DNA of 64,000 nucleotides from contig CALHKP010000038.1 in NCBI GenBank assembly GCA_938034165.1, positions 22,943 through 86,942 of the forward strand, given 5' to 3'. Made by a program: the position numbers and the translations under genes. Under the pieces are notes generated by a model that made no database searches, was not told the DNA's origin, and saw nothing but the letters and a program-made list of their open reading frames with translations. Of this stretch, positions 18,097-29,442 are shown piece by piece (the stretch's first letter is position 1; each line of letters begins with the position of its first letter). Origin of the DNA: an uncultured Clostridia bacterium. GTDB lineage: Bacteria > Bacillota > Clostridia > Peptostreptococcales > Anaerovoracaceae.

Positions 18097-19079
18097 TATT
18101 TCTGTCTAACCTTTGCAACTATACAACACCACTGATCGTCTTCCATTATTTCAACAATCTCAAATCCATTTTCCTCAAGGCAGCCTGCCACAACGGACTC
18201 TTTGACTGTAAGTATACCCGATGATATGAACAAAGCATTTTCCTTCATGTGGCGCGCCGCATCACCTGCCAGCATCATAACAAGGTCTGCCATAAGATTT
18301 GCAACAACGATATCAGCCTTGTAGTTAACGCCCTTTGTCAAATCTCCGTACATCGCCTTCGCAATATCATCAACCTTGTTCAGCTGAAGGTTTTCTTCTG
18401 CTACCTCAACAGCTATAGGATCTATATCTATTCCGCACACATCTCTTGCACCGAGAAGCGCTGCCGCAATTGACAAAATACCCGATCCGCATCCCACATC
18501 GAGAACATCAAAATCTCTATCCATGTATTTCTCTAACATCTTAACACACATTGATGTAGTTTCGTGTGTACCTGTACCAAATGCCATGCCCGGGTCTATT
18601 TCTATCACCAGTTTATTGTCCTTATTTTCGTATTCTTCCCATGTAGGCTTTACTACTATAGATTCTGAAATCTGTGCAGGTTTGAAATAATCCTTCCATT
18701 TGTCCTTCCATAGAATATCATCTTCTATCTTTGCACTTACCTCAAGGCTTCCAAAGTCCGCGCCTTCACCGAACTCGCCCTTGGCAGCTTTTAGTGCAAG
18801 TCTGCTCATGGACTCACGAATCTTTTCTGCAAGAGCTCTGTTTTCTTCAGAATCCTCAAAGAATACCATAACCTTTGGATCTCTGTTAAGATTATCTACA
18901 ACATCATCATCTATATAATCCCATTCATAGCTCTCCTTCTTTTCCATAATGTCCAGAGCGTCCATTGGGTCATCAACTACTGTATCTGTTACTCCCAGAG
19001 CAAGAAGTTCTCCGACAATAGCCTCAACACCACTGTGAGATGTTGCAATATCAACCTGAATATATTTCATCTTTTCCAC
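18096..19079 (-). CDS. prmA: Ribosomal protein L11 methyltransferase
   Basis: SAM-dependent trimethylation of ribosomal protein L11. The PrmA signature PGMAFGTGTHETTSMC and the SAM loop VLDVGCGSGILSIAAALLGA are present, followed by GIDIDPIAVEVAEEN and the NPPY-like VVANLMADLV. Length (327) is slightly above the E. coli enzyme because of a longer N-terminal substrate-recognition domain. It is usually next to dnaJ, as here, but a terminator (19199-19233) and a strong promoter (19150-19178) separate them, so it can be expressed independently of heat-shock control. Confidence 0.95.
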   Translation of the reverse strand: MEKMKYIQVDIATSHSGVEAIVGELLALGVTDTVVDDPMDALDIMEKKESYEWDYIDDDVVDNLNRDPKVMVFFEDSEENRALAEKIRESMSRLALKAAKGEFGEGADFGSLEVSAKIEDDILWKDKWKDYFKPAQISESIVVKPTWEEYENKDNKLVIEIDPGMAFGTGTHETTSMCVKMLEKYMDRDFDVLDVGCGSGILSIAAALLGARDVCGIDIDPIAVEVAEENLQLNKVDDIAKAMYGDLTKGVNYKADIVVANLMADLVMMLAGDAARHMKENALFISSGILTVKESVVAGCLEENGFEIVEIMEDDQWCCIVAKVRQK

Positions 19080-19149
19080 CTTTACAATATTTTATTTGCT
19101 TTTGAATAAAATTTTTCGAAATTTTAATTTTCAAAAACTTCATTTTTTA

Positions 19150-19178
19150 ATTTTAAACCTTTATATATCTCCCGTCAA
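19150..19178 (-). promoter_or_regulatory. Promoter for prmA
   Basis: Minus strand: -35 TTGACG (19173-19178), 17-nt spacer, -10 TAAAAT (19150-19155). About 70 bp of AT-rich leader precede the prmA ATG. It lies directly after the dnaJ terminator. Confidence 0.75.
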
Positions 19179-19198
19179 TAAAAAAAGCAAAAGAGTAC

Positions 19199-19233
19199 AA
19201 TAAAAGAGTGTATCTTTTTTACGGATACACTCT
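19199..19233 (-). terminator. Terminator after dnaJ
   Basis: Perfect 10-bp stem AGAGTGTATC / GATACACTCT with a 9-nt loop, followed on the minus strand by TTTATT, immediately beyond the dnaJ stop codon. Confidence 0.85.
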
Positions 19234-19240
19234 GTAAAAG

Positions 19241-20386
19241 CTATTTACTGAAAAACTCTTTCATTTTATCTGCAAATGAAGATTTCTTCTGGTAACACTG
19301 CGGATCAAGCGTTTTGCCCATGTCTTCGATGGCCTTCTTCTGTTTTGATGAAAGCTTTGTTGGGACTTCCAGAATAACCTTAACGTACAAATCACCCATT
19401 CTTGCGCTTCTTACATTCTTAACGCCTTTGCCTTTCAGTCTGAAAACTGTATTAGGCTGTGTGCCGGCAGGAACTTTGTAAGATACCTTACCGTCAAGCG
19501 TAGGAACTGTAATCTCATCGCCCAGTGCTGCCTGTTCAAATGTTATAGGCATATCAATCATCAGATTGTCGCCTTCACGTCTGAATATCTTATGAGGTTT
19601 AACCTTTACAACAAGGTAAAGATCTCCGTTTGGACCACCGTTTGGACCCGGTTCACCCTCTCCTCTGATAGGAATTACGCTGTCATTATCAACACCTGCA
19701 GGTATATTAACGTTTATTTTTACAGTTTTTCTTACCGAGCCGGTGCCTCCGCAGTCAGGACATGGAGTATCAATAATCTTACCTGTACCACCACAGTCAG
19801 GACATGGACCGCTACTCTGGAACTGTCCGAAAGGAGTCTTCTGGAAACTTGTAACAGTTCCTGTTCCTCCGCATTTTGAACAAGTTCTCTTTTCTGTACC
19901 CGGTTTGTTTCCTTCACCATTACATGTAGAACATCTTACCTGCTTTGTGATTGTGATTTCTTTTTTTACACCGGCTGCCGCTTCTTCGAATTCAAGAGTT
20001 ACGCTCTTTTGGATATCTCTTCCTCTTGTTGGACCGCTTCTGCGTCTTGTGCCGCCTCCGAAACCGCCTCCACCATTAAACATATTTCCGAAGATGTCAA
20101 ATATATCATCAAAACCTCCGAAGCCACCTGCTCCGGCACCTCCGAATCCTGCATTAGGATCTACTCCTGCGTGACCGAATCTGTCATACTTGTTTTTTTT
20201 GTCAGGATCTGACAAAATACTGTAAGCTTCGTTTACTTCCTTAAACTTTTCTTCCGCTTCTTTGTCTCCCGGATTTCTGTCAGGATGATATTTCATTGCC
20301 ATCTTACGGAAGGCTTTTTTTATTTCATCGTCACTGGCACCCTTTGAAAGTCCCAGCACTTCATAATAATCTCTTTTCTCTGCCAT
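19241..20386 (-). CDS. dnaJ: Chaperone DnaJ (Hsp40)
   Basis: Co-chaperone that stimulates DnaK ATPase and delivers unfolded clients. J domain at the N-terminus with YHPDRNPGD (HPD motif), a Gly/Phe-rich stretch ([12 protein letters not shown]), four CxxCxGxG zinc repeats ([24 protein letters not shown] twice) and C-terminal substrate domains; 381 residues, standard. An in-frame ATG 15 bp upstream (20401) exists, but the AAGGTG ribosome site lies inside that extension, so [12 protein letters not shown] is chosen as the start. Confidence 0.96.
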   Translation of the reverse strand: MAEKRDYYEVLGLSKGASDDEIKKAFRKMAMKYHPDRNPGDKEAEEKFKEVNEAYSILSDPDKKNKYDRFGHAGVDPNAGFGGAGAGGFGGFDDIFDIFGNMFNGGGGFGGGTRRRSGPTRGRDIQKSVTLEFEEAAAGVKKEITITKQVRCSTCNGEGNKPGTEKRTCSKCGGTGTVTSFQKTPFGQFQSSGPCPDCGGTGKIIDTPCPDCGGTGSVRKTVKINVNIPAGVDNDSVIPIRGEGEPGPNGGPNGDLYLVVKVKPHKIFRREGDNLMIDMPITFEQAALGDEITVPTLDGKVSYKVPAGTQPNTVFRLKGKGVKNVRSARMGDLYVKVILEVPTKLSSKQKKAIEDMGKTLDPQCYQKKSSFADKMKEFFSK

Positions 20387-20410
20387 AACTTCACCTTCCA
20401 TTTACAACAA

Positions 20411-20438
20411 ATTATAAGCGTACTCAATTTACAAACAA
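20411..20438 (-). promoter_or_regulatory. Probable dnaJ promoter
   Basis: Minus strand -10 TATAAT (20411-20416) just upstream of the dnaJ ribosome site; the -35 region (TTTGTT or TTGTTT) is weak. The short leader (about 18 nt) and preceding terminator support a local start. Confidence 0.5.
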
Positions 20439-20472
20439 AGATTTGCCCGCGACCTTAGCCATGGGCAAATCT
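20430..20472 (-). terminator. Hairpin terminator between dnaK and dnaJ
   Basis: Perfect 10-bp stem AGATTTGCCC (20439-20448) / GGGCAAATCT (20463-20472) with a 14-nt loop, followed on the minus strand by TTTGTTTGT. The T-run is interrupted, so it may be partial and allow some dnaK-dnaJ readthrough. Confidence 0.65.
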
Positions 20473-20510
20473 CATGTTATTACCAATGAATGTCGCCTGA
20501 AATAATCTAA

Positions 20511-22376
20511 TTATTTTTCGTCGTCAACAACTTCGTAGTCAGCATCAACTACATTATCATCTGCATGTGAATCCTGAGGCTGTTCACTCTGAGCACCTGC
20601 AGAAGCTCCCATGCCTGCGCCCATATCAGCACCCTGCTGCTGAGCCTGCTGGTATAATTTAGCTGAGATAGCTCCGAATTTTTCTGTTAAGTTAGTTGTC
20701 TTTTCTTTGATTTCTTCAGGGTTATTTGCTTCAAGAGCCTTCTTTAGCTCTTCTTTTGCATCTTCAACCTGCTGTTTTTCTTCAGCTGAAATCTTACCGT
20801 CAAGTTCAGCAAGAGATTTTTCTGTTTCGTAAACCAGGTTTTCTGCCTTGTTTCTGTCTTCAATAGCTTCTCTTCTCTTCTTGTCTTCTGCAGCATATGC
20901 TTCAGCTTCTTTTACCTTCTGGTTGATTTCATCTTCTGAAAGGTTAGTCGATGATGTGATTGTGATATTCTGAACCTTGCCTGTTCCAAGGTCTTTTGCA
21001 CTTACGTTAACGATACCATTAGCATCAATATCGAATGTTACTTCAATCTGTGGAACTCCACGTGGTGCAGCAGGAATTCCTGTCAGCTGGAACTGACCGA
21101 GAAGAATGTTATCTGCTGCCATTTCTCTTTCACCCTGCATTACTCTGATATCTACAGCAGTCTGGTTGTCAGCTGCAGTTGAGAATATCTGGCTCTTCTT
21201 TGTTGGGATTGTAGTATTTCTTTCGATTAACTTAGTTGCAACTCCGCCGAGTGTTTCGATTGACAGTGAAAGTGGTGTAACATCAAGAAGAAGTACGTCA
21301 TTAACTTCACCTGTAAGTACACCTGCCTGAATAGCAGCACCGATTGCAACGCATTCGTCAGGGTTGATCCCCTTGAATGGTTCTTTACCTGTAATTTTCT
21401 TTACTGCTTCCTGAACTGCAGGAATTCTTGTTGATCCTCCAACCAGGATAACCTTAGCAAGATCGCTGTTTGTAACGCCTGCGTCAGCCATAGCTTTTCT
21501 AACAGGTTCAAGTGATCTTTCTACAAGGTCTGCTGTCAGCTGATCGAATTTTGCACGAGTCAAATCCATGTTCATGTGAAGTGGACCTTCAGCTGTTACT
21601 GTAATAAATGGCAGGTTGATGTTTGTAGTCTGTGCACTTGAAAGTTCTTTCTTTGCCTTTTCTGCAGCTTCCTTCAGTCTCTGAAGTGCCATGTTGTCTT
21701 TTCTCAGGTCTACACCGTGTTCTTTTGCAAATGAATCTGCCAGGAAGTTCATAACAGCATTGTCAAAGTCGTCACCACCTAGATGTGTATCTCCGTTAGT
21801 AGCAAGTACTTCGAATACTCCATCACCTAATTCAAGAATTGACACGTCGAATGTACCACCACCCAAGTCATATACTAGGATTTTGTGAGCACCTTCTTCT
21901 TTGTCAAGGCCGTATGCAAGTGAAGCTGCTGTAGGTTCGTTGATGATTCTCTTAACATCCAAACCTGCAATCTTTCCTGCATCCTTAGTTGCCTGCTTCT
22001 GTGCATCTGAGAAGTAAGCAGGTACTGTAATTACAGCTTCTGTTACCTTTTCTCCAAGATAGCTTTCAGCGTCAGCCTTCAGCTTACCCAGAATCATCGC
22101 TGAAATATCCTGCGGTGTGTATTTCTTTCCATCAATTTCTACGATGTGGTTTTCACCCATGTATCTCTTGATTGATGCGATAGTTCTGTCAGGGTTTGTT
22201 ACTGCCTGTCTCTTTGCAGTTTCACCTACAAGTCTTTCACCGTTCTTTGCAAAGCCTACAACTGATGGTGTAGTTCTGTTGCCTTCAGCATTAGCGATAA
22301 CTACAGGTTCTCCGCCTTCTAATACTGCAACGCAGCTGTTTGTTGTTCCTAAATCTATTCCTATTACTTTTGCCAT
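20511..22376 (-). CDS. dnaK: Chaperone DnaK (Hsp70)
   Basis: ATP-driven Hsp70 working with DnaJ and GrpE. The nucleotide-binding domain begins [17 protein letters not shown] and contains [14 protein letters not shown] and [14 protein letters not shown]; the substrate domain has [14 protein letters not shown], and the C-terminal tail is Gln/Ala/Gly-rich, ending in an acidic EVVDDEK-like sequence. The 621-residue length is normal. Strong AGGAGG site. It is the third gene of the hrcA-grpE-dnaK group and falls under the upstream CIRCE element. Confidence 0.98.
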   Translation of the reverse strand: MAKVIGIDLGTTNSCVAVLEGGEPVVIANAEGNRTTPSVVGFAKNGERLVGETAKRQAVTNPDRTIASIKRYMGENHIVEIDGKKYTPQDISAMILGKLKADAESYLGEKVTEAVITVPAYFSDAQKQATKDAGKIAGLDVKRIINEPTAASLAYGLDKEEGAHKILVYDLGGGTFDVSILELGDGVFEVLATNGDTHLGGDDFDNAVMNFLADSFAKEHGVDLRKDNMALQRLKEAAEKAKKELSSAQTTNINLPFITVTAEGPLHMNMDLTRAKFDQLTADLVERSLEPVRKAMADAGVTNSDLAKVILVGGSTRIPAVQEAVKKITGKEPFKGINPDECVAIGAAIQAGVLTGEVNDVLLLDVTPLSLSIETLGGVATKLIERNTTIPTKKSQIFSTAADNQTAVDIRVMQGEREMAADNILLGQFQLTGIPAAPRGVPQIEVTFDIDANGIVNVSAKDLGTGKVQNITITSSTNLSEDEINQKVKEAEAYAAEDKKRREAIEDRNKAENLVYETEKSLAELDGKISAEEKQQVEDAKEELKKALEANNPEEIKEKTTNLTEKFGAISAKLYQQAQQQGADMGAGMGASAGAQSEQPQDSHADDNVVDADYEVVDDEK

Positions 22377-22399
22377 TTCATTTTCCTCCTTATAAATCT

Positions 22400-22951
22400 C
22401 TAATTATTTACTTTTACCATTGAAGGTCTTATAACCTTCTTGTTCAGCATGTACCCCTTCTGCAATACAGCTGTAACTTTTCCGCTTTCGAAATCGTCAT
22501 TGTCTTCTGTCATAACAGCATTGTGGAAGTTTGGATCAAAGTCCTCACCTTCTGCAGCAATTTCTTCAAGTCCTGCTTTTTCCAAAGCATCATAGAACTG
22601 TTTGAAAATCATCTGCATGCCTTCCTTAAACTTTTCATCTGACGCATCAACAGATAATGCTCTTTCGAAGTTGTCTAACACTACGAGAAGATCTGTAACA
22701 ATCTTTTCGTTTGCATATGAATAAAGATTCTGCTTTTCTTTTTCAGCTCTTCTCTTGAAGTTCTGAAAATCAGCCATCAATCTCATATATTTTGCTTCAG
22801 CAGCTTCGTCCTCCTGAGGTGCTTCAGCTTCGTCGGTACATTCAGTACTTTCCGCTTCAACTTCTGGCTCTGCATCAGTTTCCGCTTCTGTATCCTTCTG
22901 TTCTTTCTTGAGCTCCTCCTCAGGAACTGCTGTCTTGTTTTCTTCACTCAC
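22400..22951 (-). CDS. grpE: Nucleotide exchange factor GrpE
   Basis: Releases ADP from DnaK. After an acidic, low-complexity N-terminal third (about residues 1-60) comes the coiled-coil and conserved [16 protein letters not shown], then VLDNFERAL and a beta domain with [10 protein letters not shown] and [20 protein letters not shown]. Two GTG starts are possible; the one at 22951 is chosen because GGTGA lies at proper spacing before it, while the GTG at 22963 has its AAGG directly adjacent. The gene overlaps the end of hrcA (22944), so translation is probably coupled. Length 183. Confidence 0.94.
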   Translation of the reverse strand: MSEENKTAVPEEELKKEQKDTEAETDAEPEVEAESTECTDEAEAPQEDEAAEAKYMRLMADFQNFKRRAEKEKQNLYSYANEKIVTDLLVVLDNFERALSVDASDEKFKEGMQMIFKQFYDALEKAGLEEIAAEGEDFDPNFHNAVMTEDNDDFESGKVTAVLQKGYMLNKKVIRPSMVKVNN

Positions 22952-23990
22952 TCTTTCTTTCACCGCCTTCTAATTTAAATGTATCATTCAGATTTTCTGT
23001 AAGATATTCTACTATTGATGTGACCTCTCCGTACTTCATTCTGGTAGGTCCTATAACACCTATCTTTCCGACCATCTTGCCGTCGACATGATATGTTGCC
23101 GTTATCAACGAACAGTCATTCATCATATCATCGGCATTCTCGCCTCCGATAGTTACTATCATTCCATTGTCTCGCTCGATAATCTTTCGCATGAAGTCTT
23201 CTTTTTTGTCAAGCAGTGTCAGGAAGCTTCGAGCTCTTTCAATATCATTATACTCAGGAATATCAAAGATGTTTGTCAAACCATCCATATACAGATGAAC
23301 ATTTAGCATATCCTCAAGTGTCTTCATGAAATCCGGCATAATATTTTCTGCCAGCCTACTCATTGCCTCTATGTCTGATTCAAAGTCAGATATGATTCTG
23401 GATTTCATAACATCGGAAAGCTTTCTGCCTCTGTATGTATATGTCATATTCTTGGATAATATCTTGAGACTCTCTTCTGTATAAGGCACATCCAGCTTCA
23501 ACACTGTGTTTGAAACCTCACCGCTGTCAGCTACAATCATCAGAATAACCGTATGCCTATCCACCGGAAGAAGATTTACGAAATTAAGTGTATCTTCAAC
23601 CTTCGTCGGTGTCATTGCAAAAGATGTAAGATTAGTTATCTCCGAAAGTATCTTGGTAACATGCTGAATGGTCTTGTCAAACTCGTTGATGTTTGCCTGC
23701 AGTCTGTCAGCAATAACTGTCTTTTCTGCAGGAGTAAGCTCATGCTTTTTCATCAAATCGTCAACATAAAGCCTGTATGCCTTGTCAGAAGGTACTCTGC
23801 CTGCCGAAGTATGAGGATGTGTGAGATATCCCATTTCTTCCAAATCACTCATCTCATTTCTTATAGTTGCAGGACTGATACCAAGATCAAATTTCTTCGA
23901 AAGTGTTCTCGAACCTACCGGTTCAGCAGAAGAAACATAATCGCTTATTATTGCCTGAAGAATCTTAAGCTTTCTGCCTGTTAAGTCCAT
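22944..23990 (-). CDS. hrcA: Heat-inducible transcription repressor HrcA
   Basis: Repressor of class I heat-shock genes that binds CIRCE and is kept active by GroEL in characterised species. The N-terminal winged helix contains SSAEPVGSRTLSKKFDLG and SPATIRNEMSDLEEMGYL; the central GAF-like region and the C-terminal VIGPTRMKYGEV are family hallmarks. Length is 348 residues. GGAGGTG precedes the ATG. A CIRCE element 57 bp upstream indicates autoregulation of hrcA-grpE-dnaK. Confidence 0.96.
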   Translation of the reverse strand: MDLTGRKLKILQAIISDYVSSAEPVGSRTLSKKFDLGISPATIRNEMSDLEEMGYLTHPHTSAGRVPSDKAYRLYVDDLMKKHELTPAEKTVIADRLQANINEFDKTIQHVTKILSEITNLTSFAMTPTKVEDTLNFVNLLPVDRHTVILMIVADSGEVSNTVLKLDVPYTEESLKILSKNMTYTYRGRKLSDVMKSRIISDFESDIEAMSRLAENIMPDFMKTLEDMLNVHLYMDGLTNIFDIPEYNDIERARSFLTLLDKKEDFMRKIIERDNGMIVTIGGENADDMMNDCSLITATYHVDGKMVGKIGVIGPTRMKYGEVTSIVEYLTENLNDTFKLEGGERKSE

Positions 23991-24046
23991 ATAAACACCT
24001 CCTATCCATCAGTTATATGTTTTCGTGAAATTTATTTTTCGTATTA

Positions 24047-24073
24047 TTAGCACTCATTATCTCTGAGTGCTAA
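24047..24073 (-). promoter_or_regulatory. CIRCE operator
   Basis: Perfect consensus: TTAGCACTC (24047-24055), 9-nt spacer, GAGTGCTAA (24065-24073). It lies just downstream of the hrcA -10 element, covering the transcription start, the classical HrcA operator position. Confidence 0.97.
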
Positions 24074-24084
24074 TCACTATATAT

Positions 24085-24113
24085 AATTTACTCCTCCTAT
24101 TCCTAAATGTCAA
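24085..24113 (-). promoter_or_regulatory. SigA-type promoter for hrcA-grpE-dnaK
   Basis: Minus strand: -35 TTGACA (24108-24113), 17-nt spacer, -10 TAAATT (24085-24090). A TATATA a few bases on is an alternative -10. CIRCE follows immediately. Confidence 0.75.
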
Positions 24114-24214
24114 TAGATATATGATAAATTTTGAAGTATTTATCCCGACTTTTACAATATCTTCACATTTTATTCAATGATCTAACGGACTCAATAGACT
24201 AAAGCACACCCATA

Positions 24215-24243
24215 CAAAAAAGGGCCTTAGAAAGGTCCCTTTT
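24215..24243 (-). terminator. Terminator after glpK
   Basis: Minus strand: AAGGGACCTT pairs with AAGGCCCTT with one bulged A around a 3-nt loop, followed by TTTTTTG. It separates lepA-hemW-glpK from the hrcA promoter region. Confidence 0.8.
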
Positions 24244-24247
24244 GATA

Positions 24248-25753
<1,506 letters not shown>

Positions 25754-26875
25754 TTAAACAAATATCGACATAATTTTGTTTGATATGTCAATACCGCTTT
25801 CTGTAAGTCTTAGAAAACCATTTTCTTCAATTATATATTTATTTTCAATAAAGGGTCTGAGTTCTTCCATTCTGTCCGAAAATACATCGAAAAACTTTTT
25901 TCCGAACTTTTTTTCGAAATCCGCAAGACAAATTCCTTTGGTTTTTCTCAGCCCTGTAAAGACAAATTCCGACACATTATCCTCAAACGTGTTTATGTGA
26001 AACTCCGGATAGGGAGCTTCTGTAAATCTCATGCCTCCTATGTACGATGAAGCACTGTCACCGATTCCAAGATATTCATCCATTGACCAGTATTTCAAGT
26101 TATGTCTACACTCATAGCCCGGCTTTGCAAAATTTGAAATCTCGTAATGCTCATATCCTGCCTGCTTAAGCAAATTGATTGCGGTATGATACATTTCTCT
26201 GTCAAGTTCATCTGAAATTTGTTCAATTTTTCCTGATACAAACATATCAAACAGGGGCGTTCCCTCTTCTATCTGCAAACTGTAAAGTGACAGATGCTCC
26301 GGACTCAGGCTAACAGCTTCTTTTAGTGTTTCAAGCCATATATCCATGCTGTGACCCGGCACGCTAAACATAAAATCCAGATTAATATTATCAAATCCCG
26401 CGCGTCTTGCATCGAAAAAATTCTTTCTGAAGGTTTCGGCATTGTGGATTCTTCCCAGTCTTTTTAGAATATTGTCGTCCAGAGACTGCACTCCCATAGA
26501 AAGTCTGTTGATTCCGTATGTTCTATACAAACAAAGCTTCTCATAGTCAAGGGTTCCCGGATTTGTTTCTATTGTTATCTCACTGTTTTCTGATATTTCA
26601 AAGCATTCTCTGAGCTTTCGGAGGATTCTACCAATATTCTCCGGATGAAGAACTGACGGCGTTCCCCCACCTATAAACACTGTATCTACAATGTAATCTT
26701 TGCCATACTCTCTCGAATAGCATTCTATATCTTCTATTATATCATTCACATATTTTTCTTCTTTTTCTTCAGAAAGTTCTCCGCCCTTTGAATAAAAACC
26801 GCAATAAATGCACTTTGATTTGCAAAAGGGTATGTGAATGTAAATTCCGAGATTCTTTTTATTTGTTGTCATCAT
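25754..26875 (-). CDS. hemW: HemW-type radical SAM protein (heme chaperone family)
   Basis: HemN-like radical SAM protein without proven coproporphyrinogen oxidase activity; characterised HemW members bind and deliver heme. The cluster motif is [13 protein letters not shown] (CxxxCxxC with the extra Cys of HemW replaced by a different context), followed by [23 protein letters not shown] and [14 protein letters not shown]. Length 373. The start overlaps lepA by 17 bp with no separate ribosome site, so it is translationally coupled. The lepA-hemW order is conserved in Firmicutes. Its need for heme in this probable anaerobe is unclear. Confidence 0.93.
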   Translation of the reverse strand: MMTTNKKNLGIYIHIPFCKSKCIYCGFYSKGGELSEEKEEKYVNDIIEDIECYSREYGKDYIVDTVFIGGGTPSVLHPENIGRILRKLRECFEISENSEITIETNPGTLDYEKLCLYRTYGINRLSMGVQSLDDNILKRLGRIHNAETFRKNFFDARRAGFDNINLDFMFSVPGHSMDIWLETLKEAVSLSPEHLSLYSLQIEEGTPLFDMFVSGKIEQISDELDREMYHTAINLLKQAGYEHYEISNFAKPGYECRHNLKYWSMDEYLGIGDSASSYIGGMRFTEAPYPEFHINTFEDNVSEFVFTGLRKTKGICLADFEKKFGKKFFDVFSDRMEELRPFIENKYIIEENGFLRLTESGIDISNKIMSIFV

Positions 26876-28667
26876 ATTTTAAAACTGCTGTGAATGCTTC
26901 CTGTGGCACTTCTACTTTTCCGAACTGTCTCATTCTCTTCTTTCCTTCCTTCTGTTTTTCCAGAAGTTTCTTCTTACGGGAAATGTCACCACCGTAGCAT
27001 TTTGCAATTACGTCCTTTCTGTAGGCTTTTACGGTTTCTCTCGCTATTACCTTCTGACCCACCGCAGCCTGAATAGGCACCTCGAACTGATGCATAGGAA
27101 TGATTTCCTTCAGCTTTTCGCATACGAATCTTCCTCTATTGTATGCTTTTGATTCATGAACAATCATGGAGAATGCGTCCACCAAATCTTTGTTCAGAAG
27201 CACGTCCAGTTTTACGAGATTTGATTTTTCGTATCTGATAAATTCGTAGTCAAGGGATCCGTAGCCTCTTGTCTTTGACTTGAGAGCATCAAAGAAGTCA
27301 TAGATAACTTCGTTTAGCGGAAGTTCGTAATGTAGCTGAACTCTGTTTTCGGTTATGTATTCCATGTGAATCATGGTTCCTCGTCTGTCCTGACAAAGTT
27401 CCATAATGGAACCTACATATTCTTTCGGAATCATTATGTCCGCTTTTACGATAGGCTCTTCTATGTGATCAATTTCTGTCTGTGGAGGTAGATTTGTAGG
27501 ATTCTGAATCATTTCCACACTGCCGTCAAGCATAACAACCTTGTAAACTACACTTGGAGACGTCGTAATAACAGCAAGATTAAACTCTCTTTCCAGTCTT
27601 TCTACTATGATTTCCATATGAAGAAGTCCTAGGAATCCACATCTGAAACCAAAGCCTAGAGCTGTTGAAGTTTCAGGTTCAAAAATAAATGCCGCATCGT
27701 TTACCTGGAGTTTTTCGAGAGCGTCTTTTACACCTTCGTATTTTTCGCCTTCTGCAGGATAAATTCCGCAGTATACCATAGACTGTACCTTCTTGTATCC
27801 CGGCATAGGTTCTGCTGTAGGGTCTTTATCCAGCGTGATTGTATCCCCGACTCTAGCATCTCTTACCTGCTTGATGCTTGCACAAATATATCCTACCTCC
27901 CCCGCTCTCAGGAATTTGGTAGGCACGTGAGAAGGAGCCATAACACCGACTTCTGTTACCTCGTATTTCTTGTTTGTGTTCATCAGTCTGATGGTGTCTC
28001 CCACCTTCACCTGACCGTCAAAAACTCTTGCATATATAACAACACCCTTGTAGTTGTCATATACAGAGTCAAAGATGAGAGACTTGAGTTTTCCGTTTAC
28101 ATCTCCTGTCGGTGCAGGTATAGTCTTAACCACTGCCTCAAGAAGGTCGCCTATTCCGGTACCTTCTTTTGCAGAAACCAGAGGTGCATCCTCTGCATCA
28201 ATTCCTATCATTTCCTCGATTTCTTCTTTTGTTTCCTCCGGTCTTGAACTTGCAAGGTCTATCTTATTCAGACACGGAAGTATTTCAAGGTCTTCATCCA
28301 GTGCAAGATATACGTTTGCCATAGTCTGAGCTTCTACACCTTGAGTTGAGTCCACAACAAGAACCGCACCTTCACATGCAGCAAGACTTCGCGACACCTC
28401 GTAGTTAAAGTCTACGTGACCCGGTGTGTCTATTAAGTTAAAGATGTATTCGTTTCCGTCATTGGCCTTATAAACAAGTCTTGTTGTCTGAAGTTTGATT
28501 GTGATTCCTCTTTCTCTTTCGAGATCCATATTATCAAGGAACTGTTCCTTCATGTCTCTGTGAGCAACCAAACCGGTATTTTCTATGATTCTGTCAGCCA
28601 GCGTAGACTTACCGTGGTCAATATGGGCTATGATACTGAAGTTTCTTATATATTTCTGATAATCCAT
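26859..28667 (-). CDS. lepA: Elongation factor 4 (LepA)
   Basis: Ribosomal GTPase of the EF-G family, implicated in back-translocation or 30S assembly. G motifs: [13 protein letters not shown] (G1), [12 protein letters not shown] (G3), NKIDL (G4). The EF4-specific C-terminal domain includes [14 protein letters not shown] and [19 protein letters not shown]. Length 602. AAAGGAGAG precedes the ATG. A TTGAAA-17-TATAAT promoter overlapped by a 29-bp palindrome lies about 90 bp upstream. Confidence 0.97.
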   Translation of the reverse strand: MDYQKYIRNFSIIAHIDHGKSTLADRIIENTGLVAHRDMKEQFLDNMDLERERGITIKLQTTRLVYKANDGNEYIFNLIDTPGHVDFNYEVSRSLAACEGAVLVVDSTQGVEAQTMANVYLALDEDLEILPCLNKIDLASSRPEETKEEIEEMIGIDAEDAPLVSAKEGTGIGDLLEAVVKTIPAPTGDVNGKLKSLIFDSVYDNYKGVVIYARVFDGQVKVGDTIRLMNTNKKYEVTEVGVMAPSHVPTKFLRAGEVGYICASIKQVRDARVGDTITLDKDPTAEPMPGYKKVQSMVYCGIYPAEGEKYEGVKDALEKLQVNDAAFIFEPETSTALGFGFRCGFLGLLHMEIIVERLEREFNLAVITTSPSVVYKVVMLDGSVEMIQNPTNLPPQTEIDHIEEPIVKADIMIPKEYVGSIMELCQDRRGTMIHMEYITENRVQLHYELPLNEVIYDFFDALKSKTRGYGSLDYEFIRYEKSNLVKLDVLLNKDLVDAFSMIVHESKAYNRGRFVCEKLKEIIPMHQFEVPIQAAVGQKVIARETVKAYRKDVIAKCYGGDISRKKKLLEKQKEGKKRMRQFGKVEVPQEAFTAVLKYDDNK

Positions 28668-28752
28668 TAAATTCTCTCCTTTGGATAAAAATTGCTTTAT
28701 CAGGCCGAAATCACACGAGAACCGAAGTTTGTGTGAGACCGCACCTCATTTT

Positions 28753-28781
28753 ATTATATTTGAAAACAATGGATTTTTCAA
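28753..28781 (-). promoter_or_regulatory. Promoter for lepA-hemW-glpK
   Basis: Minus strand: -35 TTGAAA (28776-28781), 17-nt spacer, -10 TATAAT (28753-28758). The -35 and part of the spacer lie within the palindrome at 28767-28795. Confidence 0.75.
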
Positions 28782-28795
28782 GGAAAAATCCATTG
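28767..28795. promoter_or_regulatory. 29-bp palindrome over the lepA -35 (operator candidate)
   Basis: Perfect 13-bp arms CAATGGATTTTTC / GAAAAATCCATTG separated by AAG. It covers the -35 element and half the spacer of the lepA promoter. No gene lies upstream on the minus strand that would need a terminator here, which favours an operator over a terminator. Confidence 0.6.
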
Positions 28796-28871
28796 CCATC
28801 TATTTATCAGAATCAACCCAAATCTTTGCAATTTCAATTCTTTAAGATTTCTTAAACTTATCTTGTTTTGA

Positions 28872-28899
28872 TTGATTTTTTTGTCCGCTGCTATATAAT
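28872..28899 (+). promoter_or_regulatory. Distal promoter for rpsT
   Basis: Plus strand: TTGATT (28872-28877), 16-nt spacer, TATAAT (28894-28899). About 165 bp upstream of the rpsT start, diverging from the lepA promoter. Confidence 0.55.
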
Positions 28900-28973
28900 T
28901 GTTATTAGTGAAAATTTAATAGAACTTCCATCCGCCGCTCACATGGGCTAATTAAAATATTCAGCTTTTTTCC

Positions 28974-29002
28974 TTGCTTTTATTGCAGTTATCGTGTATA
29001 AT
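28974..29002 (+). promoter_or_regulatory. Proximal promoter for rpsT with symmetric -10
   Basis: Plus strand: TTGCTT (28974-28979), 17-nt spacer, TATAAT (28997-29002). The -10 sits in a perfect inverted repeat, CGTGTAT AAT ATACACG. Confidence 0.65.
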
Positions 29003-29063
29003 ATACACGCGAATTTAGCATTAGTATTGCTGAAAATTTTAAGAATAGTGGGGTGAATTAATT

Positions 29064-29336
29064 ATGGCAAATATTAAATCCGCAAAAAAAAGAATCAGAG
29101 TTATCGACAAGAAAACTGCAAGAAACAGAAGAGTTAAGGAACACATCAAGACAGCTATCAAGGACTTCGAAGCTGCATTAGCTTCAGGAGATATGGAAAA
29201 AGCTGCAGAAAAGCTTACTTTAGCAGAAAAGAAGCTTATGCAGGGAGCTGCTAAGGGAACAATTAACAAGAAAGCTGCTTCAAGAAAAGTTTCAAGATTA
29301 ACTATCAGATTCAACGCTGCAAAAGCAGCAAAATAA
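29064..29336 (+). CDS. rpsT: 30S ribosomal protein S20
   Basis: Small basic ribosomal protein, 90 residues: MANIKSAKKRIRVIDKKTAR, then RRVKEHIKTAIKDFEAAL and the Lys/Ala-rich C-terminal GTINKKAASRKVSRLTIRF. GGGGTGA lies before the ATG. It is transcribed divergently from lepA, a conserved arrangement, and ends before a strong terminator. An opposing minus-strand frame across the whole gene is a codon-bias shadow. Confidence 0.98.
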   Translation: MANIKSAKKRIRVIDKKTARNRRVKEHIKTAIKDFEAALASGDMEKAAEKLTLAEKKLMQGAAKGTINKKAASRKVSRLTIRFNAAKAAK

Positions 29337-29386
29337 GTCTCACCCGTCCCCACCCGTGTATAAGTTAAATACACAGCAATTGAGCG

Positions 29387-29419
29387 AAAAACGATGGAAG
29401 TGTCTCCCATCGTTTTTTT
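29387..29419 (+). terminator. Terminator after rpsT
   Basis: 11-bp stem AAAAACGATGG / CCATCGTTTTT with a 9-nt loop and a run of seven T. It lies before the next gene's ribosome site, which shows that the upstream in-frame ATG (29356) is not that gene's start. Confidence 0.85.
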
Positions 29420-29442
29420 ATTTAACCAGAAACGGAGTAAAA

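Noticed and set aside
22944..22963. GTG at 22963 as grpE start
   Set aside because: The AAGG stretch abuts it directly; the GTG at 22951 has correct spacing.
29356..29442. Longer N-terminus for murE paralogue 1
   Set aside because: The extension contains the rpsT terminator; ACGGAG and ATG at 29443 give the natural start.
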